Below, piece after piece: positions 14,775 through 27,662 of a DNA stretch of 64,000 nt; the first letter of the stretch is position 1, and every line of letters starts with the position of its first letter. The position numbers and the translations under genes are program-made. The notes under the pieces are model-generated. The model ran no database searches, had not been told where the DNA came from, and saw only the letters and a program-made list of their open reading frames with translations. Source of the DNA: Homarus americanus. Its lineage: Eukaryota > Arthropoda > Malacostraca > Decapoda > Nephropidae. The stretch is taken from NCBI RefSeq assembly GCF_018991925.1, contig NW_024726283.1:1-64000 (forward strand), in the 5' to 3' direction.

Positions 14775-16565
14775 TTACTGCTTCTTGGAAGCTGAGTCAC
14801 CTTCCATGAAAATGTCAGGAACCTCTGGACTGACATTTTCTCCACCATGAACATCCTCTCTTCTTCTTGAAGTGGAATGCTGAGGGCTAGCATCATCCTC
14901 TCTCCTTCTTGAAGTAGAAGGCTGAGGGATAGCATCTTGTTCCCTCTGCCTTTTACTGAAGAAAGTGTCAATTGTGGTCTGTGGAGCATCTCTCCTCCTC
15001 ACCATTAACTTATGTTTAAAGAAGGAGACCACTGAGTCCTCAACATGACACAAAGTTAGTTCAGTTTTTTCCTCATCTGGGTGCTTTGAAGCCAGTTCCC
15101 TGAACTTCTCCCAGTGGTAAATCACATCTTTCAACTCTTTAGTTGACATATGGTCATAACTTTCAATTTCCTCCTCACCACCGTCAGCCTCTAACATCTC
15201 ATCCAGTTGCTTCAAGTCATCAGGAATAAGTTCCTCCTCATGAGACATCACAAGCTCTTCAACATCATCCTCTTCCACTTCAAGGCCCAATGACTGACCA
15301 ATGGACACAATCTCCTGGTCCAACTCTGTTTCTTCCTCAAATCCCTCAAAATCATGGACTACTGATGGCCACAGTGCTTTCCATGAAGAATTTAGGGATC
15401 TAGTGGAGACTTCTTGCCATGATGACACAATCAATTTTACAGCCTCCAGGATGTTGAATTGTGTCTTCCAGAATTGTTTCAGTGTTAGTTCAGGATCATT
15501 GGAAGTTGCCTGATGACACCTCCTAAACATTTTCTTCATGTACAACTTCTTGAAGTTGCTGATCACATTCTGGTCCATTGGCTGTATGATTGATGTAGTG
15601 TTCGGGGGCAAAAACAACACTTTCACAAAGTCAAATTGATACTCCAAAGTTCTGGCAAGTTCAGGGTCATGACCAGGAGCATTATCCATGAGGAGAAGAG
15701 CCTTTAAAGGGAGTATATTGGTGGTTAGGTAGCTCTTGACAGAAGGGCAAAACACATCAACAGCCCATTCATTAAAGAGCTGTCTTGTCAACCCATGCCT
15801 TATGGTTGGACTTCCAATACACTCCAAGCTTTGTTCTTACCACTTTCTGTTGCTTGAACACCCTGGGGTTTTCAGAGTGGTAGACAAGCATAGGCTTCAG
15901 TCGGAAATCCCCTGAAGCATTGGCACCAAGCAATAGGGTGAGACGGTCTTTCATGGGTTTATGCCCAGGAAAAGAGGCTTCATCTCTGGTGATGAATGTT
16001 CTTTTGGGCATCTTTTTCCAGAACAGCACAGTTTCGTCCACATTGAACACTTGCTGTGGAAGATAATTTTTATTCTTCCATCAGTTCTTTAAATTCCACT
16101 AAAAACTTTGCTGCCCCTTCCTTATCAGCACTAGCAGCTTCACCATGCCTAACAACACTGAAAATGTCACTTCTTTTCTTAAATTTTTTGGCCCAAAAAT
16201 CTTCAAATTCTGTGCCTGAAGAACCAGGTTGATCTGTCTTTAAATGTTCGTAAATCTCCCTGGCTCTTTCACAAATGAATTCAGTAGAAACTGAATCACC
16301 TTTCATCTTTTTTTCCGTAATCCAGATGAGAAATAACTTCTCAGCTTCTGCTATTAGGGATCTACCTTTGAACACTCTGGTAGATTTGTCTTTCACTTTC
16401 ACTTCTTTAAATTTGTCTTTCTGTGCAAGAATTGTCGACACAGTTGATGTCGACATGCCATATTGTTTGCATAGTGCATTTGTTCTAATGCCTTGTTCAT
16501 GTTTTTTTTATAATTTCCTGCTTGGTTTGGATTGAAATCGCTTTTCTTGATCTCTTAGGCCCCAT
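14775..16565 (-). pseudogene. Tigger transposase, three small frameshifts
   Basis: The start codon is at 16565-16563 (MGPKRSRKAISIQTKQEII), opening a Psq/CENP-B-like helix-turn-helix. The middle part (16456-16070) holds the second DNA-binding domain, and the DDE domain follows. All three catalytic acidic positions are visible: Asp in FNVDET, Asp in LLMDNAPGH and Asp in QPMDQN. The C-terminal tail is Ser/Arg/Glu-rich and ends DSASKKQ. Three one-base insertions break the frame: an A-run near 16515, near 16063 (a T before AAAAAT) and near 15785. Otherwise the length, about 590 codons, matches intact Tigger proteins. It would cut and paste its element at TA sites. As written it cannot make a full protein. 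Confidence 0.88.
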
Positions 16566-18074
16566 GCTGCATTCAAACAATGGCAACACGTGATCTTTTA
16601 AGTTTAAACTACTGTAGCTGTAGATAAAGAATATTTTCTTTAAAATAACACTGCACTGCACTATATATTGTCAATATGTAAACTAAATTTCAAAATGACC
16701 AATACTTTGCTTGTAAACACAGAAAAAAAGCATTTAGTTGAAGAGAGTCTCAAGCAAGATGTTACCTCCACTGAAAACAGAGAGAGACTAACGCTTGTTT
16801 GGTGTGTTAAAAGGCTGGATGGCGCGCATAAAACTAGTGACTTTACTTTCAATTATGTTCAATAATTGTTAAAATGACTAAAAAATTTAATATTAAACTT
16901 TTAAAATTATTGAATAGTATAAACTTCTTGATATTTACTAAAATAGTAAGGAATTTAAGCCCCAGAACCGATTACTGTATTGGCGGACTAATACTACAGC
17001 TGGTTGATCACCAAGTGCAAGCGAAAACATGTTGAGGTCGGCTCGTAAGAAACTCGTTAACCGAGGGATTGCTCGTTAACCGAAGTTAAGAATCTTATGG
17101 GAGGTAACTCGTTAACCAAGGCGCTCGTTAAGTGAGGGATCACTGTATTTATATACGTAAGTACTACTGTATTTCAATCATAAGCCTGACAACCCTATTT
17201 TAGATCAGTTCTTCGAGGTTTCACTGTAATTTGATTTATATATTTATAAAAAAAATTTATCTCGGTCACACATGATTGGGCCCAGGAGCTTTGGGATTCT
17301 TCCCCCGATTTTTGCTAGTTTTACAGAACTATTCAATCCCAACACAGTTATAAAATGAGATTTACCATTATGTACAGCTTTTATACTAGCCTACAGTTAT
17401 TTTTTATTGATATCTAAAATAAGCACCGCCTACCAATTTGACGAGTGGTTTTGTGATTGTATGATGTAACAGTATGCCCAGTAGAAACAAATTTTAGTCA
17501 AACTAGAGCAGTTCTTTATCTATTAGATTTCTCACTGAAGTTTGGCAAAAATTAAATCGTGAATGTATCATCATGCAAGATTATGTAGCTATCAAATGAA
17601 TGAATAAAAAGAGGCTTTTATTTCATAGGAAGCATTTGGTAATCAAATAAAAATAAGAACTGAACCTGGCAAGAGGGATCTGTCTGAAAAAATCAAGCAG
17701 TGTTGTTTACATTAGGAATCAACTGGACTACAATGTAATGAAGAAATGACAGATACTTTTTGTACAGTATCCATTATATCAAAATTATAATTATATAAAT
17801 TGGGTTGTTGCACTGTAGCTTACTAAAAGTACATAATGGAAATAAATAGCTTATGTTTTTACCAATTTTACTTGATATATCTTAATTAGTAGCTTTGTTA
17901 TAGAAATAAGAAAATATAAACATTGATTGGTATCCTTTACATTTGGCGGGAAATTCGTCTTGGAAGAGTTAAGTTGCCAAATTCTGCTACTAGAGAAATG
18001 TTCAATATTTTTTAATTTTTGACATAAAACATTCACTAATAATTTTTATGTTCATAAAATGTATTGCTAAAGCT

Positions 18075-18600
18075 GCCTCCTGAAAGCTGGGAATGCTGTG
18101 CAGATGCCATAGCTACTTCACTCCTGAGCAGTTGCTCCAAGTATATAAGGGATTCATTCATCCTAACTTGGAATACTGCTCTCATATCTGGGGTGGCTCT
18201 TCTTCTGTCCAACTGTTAGATAGGGTGGAATCAAAGGCATTTTGTCTTATTAACTCTCCTCTTTTAGTTGATAATCTTTCTTCCCTTTCTCTTTGCTGCA
18301 ATGTTGCTTCACTCTCTTTTACAGGTACTTTAACAAGCAATATTCGGTGGATTTGGCATCCTGTGTACCGCCGGCAAGGCCGTGGGCTCGTAACACACGT
18401 CTTGCCTGTGGTGCTCACCGTTTCTCTGTGGATGTCGGTCACACTAGAATAACCCGTTATAGTACATCCTTCTTTCCCCACACAGCCAAACTGTGGAATG
18501 CTCTGCCTTCTTCTGTGTTTCCACACTCTTACAATCGGTCACACTTTAAAAAGCTGATTTTCCGGCATCTTCGTGGTGTAGATTAACATAACCTTTTTCT
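18075..18600 (+). pseudogene. LINE reverse transcriptase C-terminal fragment (Jockey/CR1-like)
   Basis: Frame one (18093 onward) reads YFTPEQLLQVYKGFIHPNLE, then YCSHIWGG and LLDRVESKA, the region after the RT thumb in Jockey/CR1-type LINEs. A one-base shift near 18310 moves to LFYRYFNKQYSVDL and then RNTRLACGAHRFSV, SFFPHTAKLWNALPSSVFP, FKKLIFRHLRG and a stop near 18583. Everything upstream of the thumb (endonuclease, palm with the catalytic aspartates) is missing, the usual result of 5' truncation during target-primed reverse transcription. Confidence 0.82.
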
Positions 18601-18750
18601 TTTATATTTTTATTTTCTTTTCTCTCTTATTTTTTCGCCCCCTAGGCCCCGTTGTGGGTCCATGTCCTCTGCCCGGGTGGGTTATTCCCCGTAGAAAAAA
18701 TAAATAAATAAATAAATAAATAAATAAAAATAAAATAAAATAAAATAAAG
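18600..18750 (+). repeat. LINE 3' untranslated tail with (TAAA)n end
   Basis: After the stop come a T-rich stretch, a block cgccccctaggccccgttg...gcccgggtgggttattcccc, and (AAAT)/(AAAAT) repeats to about 18750. The same block, usually beside an A- or T-run, occurs at 24285-24350, 24770-24830, 47770-47850 and 61590-61680, marking other insertions of this 3' end. Confidence 0.75.
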
Positions 18751-18970
18751 ATATACATTTTCCCTTTTGTATAGTGATATACCAAGATCTATACCGGTAA
18801 AAGGAGAAAATTTCATTATGCGCGTTGTGACAGGCTACACAATCGGTCATCACCCTAATCTAACTGTGGATGGCTGCTATTGGTGTTTTATGAATATGAA
18901 TATATCTGTTTGTGATTTGGAGACATCTCTTACAACCGTTTAGACACCATTATTGTAAAAATTCAAAATA

Positions 18971-19575
18971 CAGTATAGTCGTCATTTACGCGGTCAATTG
19001 AACCCGTGGAGGTCCGCGTAAAACTATAAACGCGTAAATGAAATAACAGAACATAGGGGATTAATTTAAATAGAGATTGGGCCGACCCCCAAACTACACT
19101 TTTTCCGACATAATACGTACGTTGTAGTAAAAATAACATCTTAATTTTATGATGGTATGCACACACAATTAATATTTAAGAGAAATATCAATAATATTAG
19201 GTTTTTTAACACTTAGTGTACATTAGTAGAAAAGATGGCTGGGCACACGGGGATGGGGGTTGGTTCTGAGGCAGAGGGCAGACTATTGGCCCTCACCTGT
19301 ATCAATTGTATCACTATCCACCACAGAGGCTTGCAGGGCCTCTTTGTCAAACCCCTCGAAGTCCATATCCTCACTATCACTGACTTGGGCTGGCTGTGGT
19401 GGGTGAAGAACTCGGTAATGTTTTGTTGACTGGGCGACCTTGTGTGCACCCTGCCCGCGCCGCTTCCTGCGTAAATGATGGAATGAACCGTGTAAATTTA
19501 AATTGTCGGTCTGGCAAGGTGCCGCGTAAATGACGAAACATGTAAACCAAATCCGCGTAAATTGAGACTATACTG
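18971..19575 (-). mobile_element. 605 bp non-autonomous Tigger-type element (CAGTATAGTCGTCATTTACG)
   Basis: The inverted ends are cagtatagtcgtcatttacg and cgtaaattgagactatactg. The interior shares the ggggattaattt...accccc block with 9032-10659 and a transposase C-terminal remnant with 4200-4390. Confidence 0.87.
19290..19450 (-). pseudogene. Tigger transposase C-terminal tail remnant
   Basis: On the minus strand the sequence reads QQNITEFFT near 19430, then, after a one-base shift, DSEDMDFEGFDKEAL and further acidic residues to a stop near 19285. An acidic C-terminal tail following a short hydrophobic motif is characteristic of Tigger transposases. The rest of the gene has been deleted. Confidence 0.6.
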
Positions 19576-19649
19576 CACATTGTAAAATAAACAAACGAAG
19601 TCAGAATTTACTTACGTTCAATAAGCTGCCATGTCGTACCATTTGTTTA

Positions 19650-21218
<1,569 letters not shown>

Positions 21219-22200
21219 TAAGCCCTATTATGACATTTTGCCTACTCCGCATTTACTATTGGCTACATTCTGTTAGTCTAGTCCACAAATGGTTAAGCAG
21301 GATATTTCTGGTTATACAGGCATCCTCCATGATATGGAAACCCGGGTTATGGAAATTTGCCCTTATGGAGTTTTGAAAGTACGACCCCAAAATTTGCGAT
21401 ATGAACAAAAACCTCATCCTTGTGGAATTTGGGTAAATTTAAAAATTTCTACAACAAAGAAATTCACCAAAATTAAAAAAAAAAATCTGGATTCTTGGTG
21501 GTAGCTACAAGACGGTTGGAGGGTGGCTCACCTAGCTAGCACCACACTGGCACTGCTGAGTATGAACTCTTTCTCCAGCTTGTGTTCAGTTATGCGTCTA
21601 TGGATTTGTGATTAATTTATTAAGTTTTTCAAAAGAAAAAATCCCGATATAGAAGAAGAAATTTAACCGAAATTATAAAAAAAAATTTGTGTGGATTCTG
21701 CTGGTAGCTGCAAGATGGTTGGATGGTGGCTCACTTCCCCAACAGCCAGCGCAACAATCGTGCTGCTTAGTTAGAAATCTTTTCCAGATTGTTTTCAGTT
21801 ATGCATCTGTGTTACTGTGTACCCTTATTCAAGATGAATGGAAAAAGGTCATCAACTTCAGTTTCTTTCATAACACTGCACATACAGCACACCAGACACT
21901 ATTGAACAGCTGATATCTACCCACAAAATTGAGTGTAAATTCATTATAAATGAGCAACATGGTATCCCTTCAACATTACATTACAAAACATTTGAAAATA
22001 TGGAGTGAGAAAGGAGAAAGGTGTTGGAGATTAGAGAGATGGAGTGGAAAGCAGTGCTGCCAAGCTCTCCTCAACAGCTAATCTTTAACCCACCACCATG
22101 CAGTCATGGACTTGTGCATCAGTTAACCACACACAAATATATGTTAAACAATAAGACCTAAACTTAATGCATTGGGTGCATTGATCTGTTTATTCCCATG
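21219..22200. other. Unassigned intronic DNA with repeat fragments
   Basis: Contains a possible TIR start at about 21318 (caggcatcctccatgatatg) and a pair of related sub-blocks (21480-21600 and 21650-21800, both with tggattct...tggtagct...aag). The segment 22040-22200 resembles 38755-38900 (gccaagc...cctcaacag...atctttaac). No gene seen. Confidence 0.5.
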
Positions 22201-22306
22201 TTGGAGGGTGTGTTGGAATGATGTTGGAGGGTGTATGGGTGGTGTCGGAGGGTGTGTAGGTAGTGTTGGAGGGTGTGTAGGTAGCATTGGAGGGTGTATG
22301 GGTAGT
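22201..22306 (+). repeat. 21 bp minisatellite, five units
   Basis: Units of the form ttggagggtgtgtaggtagtg, with small differences between units, followed by a GT/GCAC alternating stretch (22316-22352) that could adopt left-handed DNA. A shorter, diverged version lies at about 38905-38960. Confidence 0.85.
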
Positions 22307-22699
22307 GTTAGAGGTGGTGTGTGTGCGTGCACGCACGTGCACGTGTGTGCACACAGGGTGGTGTAATGCGTCTAGTGTGGCAGCATTATGTTAGTGTTAA
22401 GGTGCAAGCACTGCTTGCTTTCTTTTGCTTTCAGCTACCGCCGCTGGCTAGCCCTCGTGGTGAACAGGGAAGCAACTTGCATAAGTCTTCCCCTGCCAGT
22501 ACACAGCCTCTTCACCTTCAAGACTCCTGCTGTGCCTCCTCGTGGCATCACACATTAACTGGGTGCCTTGTGGGCCCAGGCTAGACCAGCAGAGGATCTC
22601 GTAGCTGCAGTGGACCCCAGAGGAATGGCGCATAGGCCCACTGACATGTGGACGTGTCCTGGCGCCTACCAACCACTGCTTTGCTGCCTTGCGGATTAA

Positions 22700-23625
22700 C
22701 CCTAAGGCCACGGGTGATGTTCCAGAACGCCCGGCTTGCGTGCCCCGGGTGACGTTTCAGAACGTCTGCCTATTTCCCTCCCCTTTTTTTTTTTTATTTC
22801 TGGGGGGGGGGGTTACTGCCAGCAGCACCCTAACCCAGGGCTAGAAACGGTGCCCTAAACATAGCCTGCCTAACGAACAACCTGACTGGGGAACCACACC
22901 CAGTAAGGTCATCCTGATGCAGTCAAAAACACAATCATAATCACAGATCCAAGCAAAATCAAAACTATACAACCACTTATGGTCATTGCATGGAATGTCA
23001 GGACCCTTCTGGAGACTGTCACAAATGAGCGTCTTGAAGGAAGAACCACCCTTTTGGCAAAAGAGCTAGCTAGGTATAACATTGACATAGCAGCCATTAG
23101 TCAGTCCCGGGTCCAGGAAGAGGGTCGACTCACAGAACGGGGGTCTGGCTATACCTTCTTCTGGAAGGGTAAGTCTGCTGTGGAGAGAAACTGCAGTTAT
23201 GGAGTTGGCTTTGCTATCCTCCAATGCATTCAACATCGGCTAACTGAAATGCCTGTTGGAATCAATGAGCACCCCATGGCACTCAGAGTCCCACTGATTC
23301 ACTCACGTCATGCCTTCTTCATTAGTGCATGCGCCCCAACACTGGATGACATCAAGGAGGTCTTTTATGCTGACCTTGACAGAGTGCTAACCTCTATCCC
23401 AGAGAAGATAAGGTTGTGCTCCTAGGTGACTTCAATGTTAGAGTTGGCAGAGGTACTGACATTTGGCAGGGAATCACAGGGTGAAATGAATTGGGCAAGT
23501 GTAATCGCAATGGCCTACTCCTCCTCAGCAAGTATGCAGCACACAACCTCACTATCACCAATATCTTGCTTAGGCAGGCACATGTGGCGCATGGTACGCG
23601 TGGTGTGTGTAAGTGCGTGCGTGCG
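22700..23625 (+). mobile_element. RTE-type LINE fragment (5' region and endonuclease)
   Basis: The fragment has a 5' leader (cccgggtgacgtttcagaacg, a G-run, ccctaacccagggctag) followed by an AP-like endonuclease frame. The reverse transcriptase is absent. It ends near a gcgtgcgagcgag run. The same leader/endonuclease junction occurs reversed at 40075. Confidence 0.8.
22979..23600 (+). pseudogene. RTE endonuclease (EEP family) fragment
   Basis: The frame starts MVIAWNVRTLLETVTNERLE and continues DIAAISQSRVQEEG (the conserved Asn and Glu-type strands of exonuclease-endonuclease-phosphatase folds), YTFFWKGK, GVGFAI and LRVPLIHSRHAFFISACAPT. A one-base deletion near 23415 shifts the frame into VLLGDFNVRVG, the conserved GDFN metal-site motif, and an in-frame stop follows near 23483. 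In an intact RTE this domain nicks the target to prime reverse transcription. Here it is non-functional. Confidence 0.82.
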
Positions 23626-23961
23626 AGCGAGCGAGGGGGGCTACTGAGTGGCTGGTTAGTGCAGTGGCCCCCAGACCCCCCCCCCCCAAAAAAAAATGCT
23701 TAAAGTCCTGACAATGAACCAGTCTGGCCCCCTGTTTCCCCAAAATTGTCCAGACTTTCAAGGGTTTACTGTATACAGTATACCAATTCTCAACTGTGTC
23801 TTCAAAACTGCAGTCAGAGATAGCAAACAAACAAACAAACAATTTGCTTTATAAATAAAACCAGACAACTTAATGTTACTTATTGATGAAAAATGTTTTC
23901 AACTTTGTCTCATGAAATTTAAATCTTAATTTTTTTTTTTTTAATACCATATTTTTTGCAG

Positions 23962-24114
23962 GGTCTTTATTCATCCTTGGGACTATGGATATTGACTCTG
24001 TTGATGTCAATCGTCTATCAGAGTACTTGGTGGAAACATGATGACTTTTTCTTGTCCACTGCTGGCTGGGTGCTGGGTATCCAGATTGGACTTCTCATTC
24101 TGCTGCCAATACAG
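23962..24114 (+). CDS. Host gene exon B: membrane protein (partial)
   Basis: The acceptor attttttgcag ends at 23961 and the donor gtatta begins at 24115. The exon is 153 bp, 51 codons, phase 0 at both ends. The peptide has one hydrophobic helix (GLYSSLGLWILTLLMSIVYQ), a short polar loop (STWWKHDDFF), and a second helix (STAGWVLGIQIGLLILLPIQ). It follows exon A after 11.7 kb and joins exon C after 34.6 kb without a frame change. Function unknown. Confidence 0.78.
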
Positions 24115-24230
24115 GTATTATTCATGTGAATTTTTTATATTTTGGTCTCTTTGTATTAGATTGGAAATTCATTATACAGTAGGGGGTCTTATTTATATGT
24201 CACATATGTGTTCCAGAGAAAAGTGATGTA

Positions 24231-24612
24231 CAGGTTGACAACCCTTTATCCGAAAACCGAAAAGCTTTGAAAACCTTTTCTTTTTTTTCTTTTTTTTACA
24301 GGGATTAGCCCACCAGGGCATAGATCACTGACCCACATCAGGGCCTGGGGGGCGAAAATGTAATAGTAATAATAATTATAATAATAGTAATTATTCATAG
24401 TACAGTAAATAAACATTTTAATAAAAATACACCAAAATAAAATAATATGATGACATTAATAATAATAATAATAATAAAATATAATAATAAAATTAATAAA
24501 AATAACAATAATACAGGAGTACTGTAATAATAAAATAATAATAATAATAATAATAAAGAAATACAAGAATGAAAAAAAGATCAAAAGTGAGAAACACGAC
24601 CTTGACCTATGA

Positions 24613-24660
<48 letters not shown>

Positions 24661-24930
24661 GTTATTATTATTATTATTATTATTATTGTTATTGTTATTA
24701 TTATTATTATTGTTATTGTTATTGTTATTATTATTATTATTATGATTATTATAATTATAATTTGTATTATATTTTGCAGGCTCTGATGTGGGTCAGTGAT
24801 CTATGCCCGGGTAGGCTAATATACATTAAAAAAAATAAAATAAAATAAAAATAAACTCTGAAAACCGAAAAATTCCGAAATCCGAAATGCCTCTGGCACC
24901 AAGGATTTCGGATAAGGGATTGTCAACTTG
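24231..24930. mobile_element. 700 bp MITE (CAGGTTGACAACCCTTTATCC)
   Basis: The inverted ends are caggttgacaaccctttatc and gataagggattgtcaacttg, flanked by TA on both sides (24229-24230, 24931-24932). Its interior holds two oppositely oriented LINE 3' tails and a long ATT/AAT repeat. It begins 117 bp after exon B. Confidence 0.9.
24609..24750. repeat. (ATT)n microsatellite
   Basis: Long imperfect ATT repeat with GTT and GATT variants, paired with AAT repeats at 24365-24560. The Tyr-rich frame is an artefact. Confidence 0.95.
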
Positions 24931-25381
24931 TACAATGAAACTAACGTTTTGCAGTCAAACTTCCCAAATTCAAATTGCTTCGGACCAAGACCTGTTTAAT
25001 TTCTGGAAAAATTTGAACTTTGTTTACTTAAGTATCATGGTCTTTTTATTACACACTGTAAGTGTAATATTTATACTCGAGTTTCCCAAAATCTTATTAT
25101 TTTCTTATTTTTTTAATTCCTTAAGTACTGTGGAAAGTAAAAGTAATTTTTTGCCTTTAAGCCTCAATATATTTAATATAGGGTGTATTTACAAAAGGAA
25201 CAATACAGTACAGAACTGTACATTAAAAAGAAATTATACCATCTCACTACCAGGCCAAAGGGGGAAATTTCATCATCCAATGAGCTTTATGTTATGTTTA
25301 TTTATCAACTTGTAATTTTGGGTAGATCTATGTAATTTTCTTCAGTTTTTGTACTCGGTTACACGAACACATCATCCTATA
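24931..25381. other. Unassigned AT-rich intronic DNA
   Basis: Follows the 24231-24930 MITE. A 142-codon frame (24887-25315) starts inside the MITE terminus and is hydrophobic and AT-driven, with no recognisable motif, so I treat it as chance. Confidence 0.6.
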
Positions 25382-26013
25382 TATGAGGTATCCCGCATCG
25401 TTAGGTGCTTTTAGACCATCCAGACGAAACCCGTTTTTTTTGGAAAGCATCATTTTTGCCCTAGCTCTAGAGTCTAGACAATGGTAGTTGATAAGATCTC
25501 CTTACTTCTCTGTAAATAAGGTTGAAAACCCTTTGAAAATAGGGTACAACATCTATTTGTGGCAGACAGGAAATTATGGGCTTGGCTTTCGCATCGTAAG
25601 GTGTTCTCATCCCATCAGTGAGTGAATGAGAGGAGCGGGAGGTCAATCACAGCGGCCAGCGTACAGTCTCCTCCCCCGTCTCAGCCAATGACAGTGAGCG
25701 TCTGCTATCTATGTCATGGCCCCTCCAGCGGGCGGGAACTACACTCTGATATCGATTAGAGTAAAAAAAGCCATAAGCGAGTGGGAGTTTTGTTGCTTCA
25801 AGTCAACATTTCAACAACCCAGTACATTACTTCATGATGTGCTACGTACCATCTGCAAGTACAGTCCTTTAGCTTCAAAATTCATGAAAAATTAATGCTG
25901 TATCTCAAAAAAGAACAAAGTTATGCATGTTTAAAATTGGAAAAACTTTAAACGCGGTTTTCTCGGTTTCAAATTTTGGCATGAATAACCCATACGATGC
26001 GGAGCGCCTCATA
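25382..26013. mobile_element. 632 bp MITE (TATGAGGTATCCCGCATCGT)
   Basis: Inverted ends tatgaggtatcccgcatcgt and acgatgcggagcgcctcata, with TA outside each end. The interior contains a second taaggtg copy (about 25590) and a GC-richer patch (25640-25740). No coding content. It ends 7 bp before the next element. Confidence 0.82.
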
Positions 26014-26020
26014 TAGAATA

Positions 26021-26850
26021 CAGGAAAGCCTTCGATAACAATGATTCATATTTAAGAACCAGGTTAATTTAGGACCCAATTCAATTTACACCATTGTTGT
26101 CTTCGTATTTAAGACGAAAATATAAAAAATAAAGTAAAATTAAATTTTCATATAAATAATAACTAAATCCCGATATGTATTAAAAAAAAAAAGCCTTGCG
26201 CTCTGAGGCTACCGAGCTTGTGAGACGTGACGCAAGCATAAACAGTCGCAGTTGGCGGGCCCTGTTTTCACACATCTGAACAGGAAAAGGAGAAAACCTT
26301 TCTCAGGTTTCTTACGGCATTTTTGCGCCCCTATTCAACATGAGCAAGAGAGCAAGTGATGGTAGTGCTGGTTCAAAAGCTAAAAGAAAGTGTATAAGCT
26401 TAGCCAAGAAACTAGATGTGTTAAAATGATATGAAAAAGTTGAGAAGTCTGTGGATATTTTATGGATCAAACAATGAACATATTTTCTGAAGTGGATCCA
26501 TTAACAGAAAGAAGCATTAAAATTAACAGGGATGTGAAAAATGCATATGACCTCTACATAAAGATGTATAATGAGAAAAGAAAGCAGCTGTGAATGGTTC
26601 TTTCGACAGCTTTATTAATCGAAGGCCTAAACCATCAACTTCAGCTACACCATCAAATTCAGCATCATAAGCAGCTTCGGCAACAACTTGAGGTTCAGTA
26701 ACAGTTTCAGCAACAGCTATGATATCTTAATGGAAAGCTTCAGCTTCAGCCAGAGTTGAACCTGATGACTTAGTCTTCTGAGTAAAGACTTGCACAATAT
26801 TCATTGGCTGTCCTTGTGTTTTAGACTTTACCACCATTTGTGAGTAGAAT
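26021..26850 (+). mobile_element. Non-autonomous Tigger derivative (CAGGAAAGCCTTCGATAAC)
   Basis: Starts caggaaagccttcgataac after TA (26019-26020). It carries the beginning and the end of a Tigger gene with the middle deleted. A related copy lies reversed at about 56820-57686, closing with gttatcggaggctttcctg. The right boundary is unclear; from 26850 to 27068 it merges into the taaataacatta sequence also found in the 1.5 kb element family. Confidence 0.75.
26340..26600 (+). pseudogene. Tigger transposase remnant, ends retained, core deleted
   Basis: From the ATG at 26340: MSKRASDGSAGSKAKRKCIS, then LAKKLDVLK and an in-frame stop where the related copy has Arg (KRYEKGE). This is the leader and first helices of the Psq/CENP-B domain. 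It jumps directly to a segment matching a C-terminal part (the minus-strand copy reads through DLYIKMYNEKRKQL around 57090). No catalytic domain remains. Confidence 0.65.
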
Positions 26851-27068
26851 TTTTATTTTACATTACTAAGTATTTATTAAGTATTATTTAAAACATATAT
26901 GAACAGTAATAAGTGCTGCTTTCATATTCCTATGTACAGAAATGACGATTTTTTCACATGTACGCCCTTACATACGATGGCGTTCCCAATCAATTTTTAT
27001 TTTTATTTACCATTAATGGTTAGCTACTTCTGTTGTTCCATTTATTAACATTAAATAACATTACTGTA

Positions 27069-27163
27069 CAGTCGGCCCTTAACATACGCAGGGGTTACGT
27101 AACAGAGATACCCGTCGATGTTAAAAAGCCGCATATTTTTGCTGCCCCCCCATGTCCTTATTT
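27069..27163 (+). mobile_element. TIR element end (CAGTCGGCCCTTAACATACG), truncated
   Basis: Begins cagtcggcccttaacatacg after ATTACTGTA; that flank is the recurrent landing sequence discussed under findings. Only about 95 bp remain before a different terminus (ccgtatatacctgtgtgtag, 27164). Confidence 0.65.
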
Positions 27164-27662
27164 ACCGTATATACCTGTGTGTAGTTCGAGTTTTTAAGAC
27201 CAAATTATTTGGCAAAAAAATTGGGGGTCGACCTCTAAACGGGTAATAGTTTCGTTAGGTTGAAAAATATTTACCAGTAACTACCAGTAAACAATGGAAA
27301 CGATGCACCAACGCACAACCAGCTGTGAGTGTCGGTACAGTTGCCAGGGCAGATCTCTTGCGTCATCATAGCAAGCCCAAAGTAGCCAAATCTATGGTAT
27401 GGTAGCACAGGACGATGTAAAACATAAAGTAGTCATTTATTAAAGTTTATTTATAGATACTGTACATAAATTTTTGTTCATTACATTTGAAACATCAATC
27501 TTTGTTAATTAAATTTGAAACAAAAGAAAACTACGGTACCGTATTTTCATTAAAATATTACATCACAAGTATATTTTACCTTAACTGTGACTGAATGAAT
27601 ATACGTATTCTCAGAAATAAATATGGAAATATTATATTTTTGCTGGAATGACGTACATATTA
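27164..27662. mobile_element. Element end, CCGTATATACCTGTGTGTAG type
   Basis: Starts ccgtatatacctgtgtgtag and continues gggggtcgacctctaaacgg. It resembles, but is not identical to, the 19650 terminus. Its opposite end was not found; the following DNA is interrupted by the MITE at 27663. Confidence 0.45.

Larger units (their letters stand above)
14248..17145 (-). mobile_element. Nearly intact Tigger (pogo/Tc1-mariner) transposon, 2.9 kb
   Basis: The termini are cagtggtccctcagttaacg at the left and cgttaagtgagggatcactg at the right, flanked by TA on both sides (14246-14247, 17146-17147). One transposase gene lies on the minus strand, and multiple cgttaaccga repeats fill the subterminal zones. 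A 252 bp tandem duplication enlarges the left end. A transposase-less derivative sits at 63137-63963. Confidence 0.93.

Noticed and set aside
22201..22306. CRISPR-like array
   Set aside because: The units are contiguous 21 bp tandem repeats with no unique spacers, in a eukaryotic context.
24887..25315. 142-codon hydrophobic plus-strand frame
   Set aside because: AT-driven hydrophobicity, begins in a MITE terminus, no splice signals or domain.
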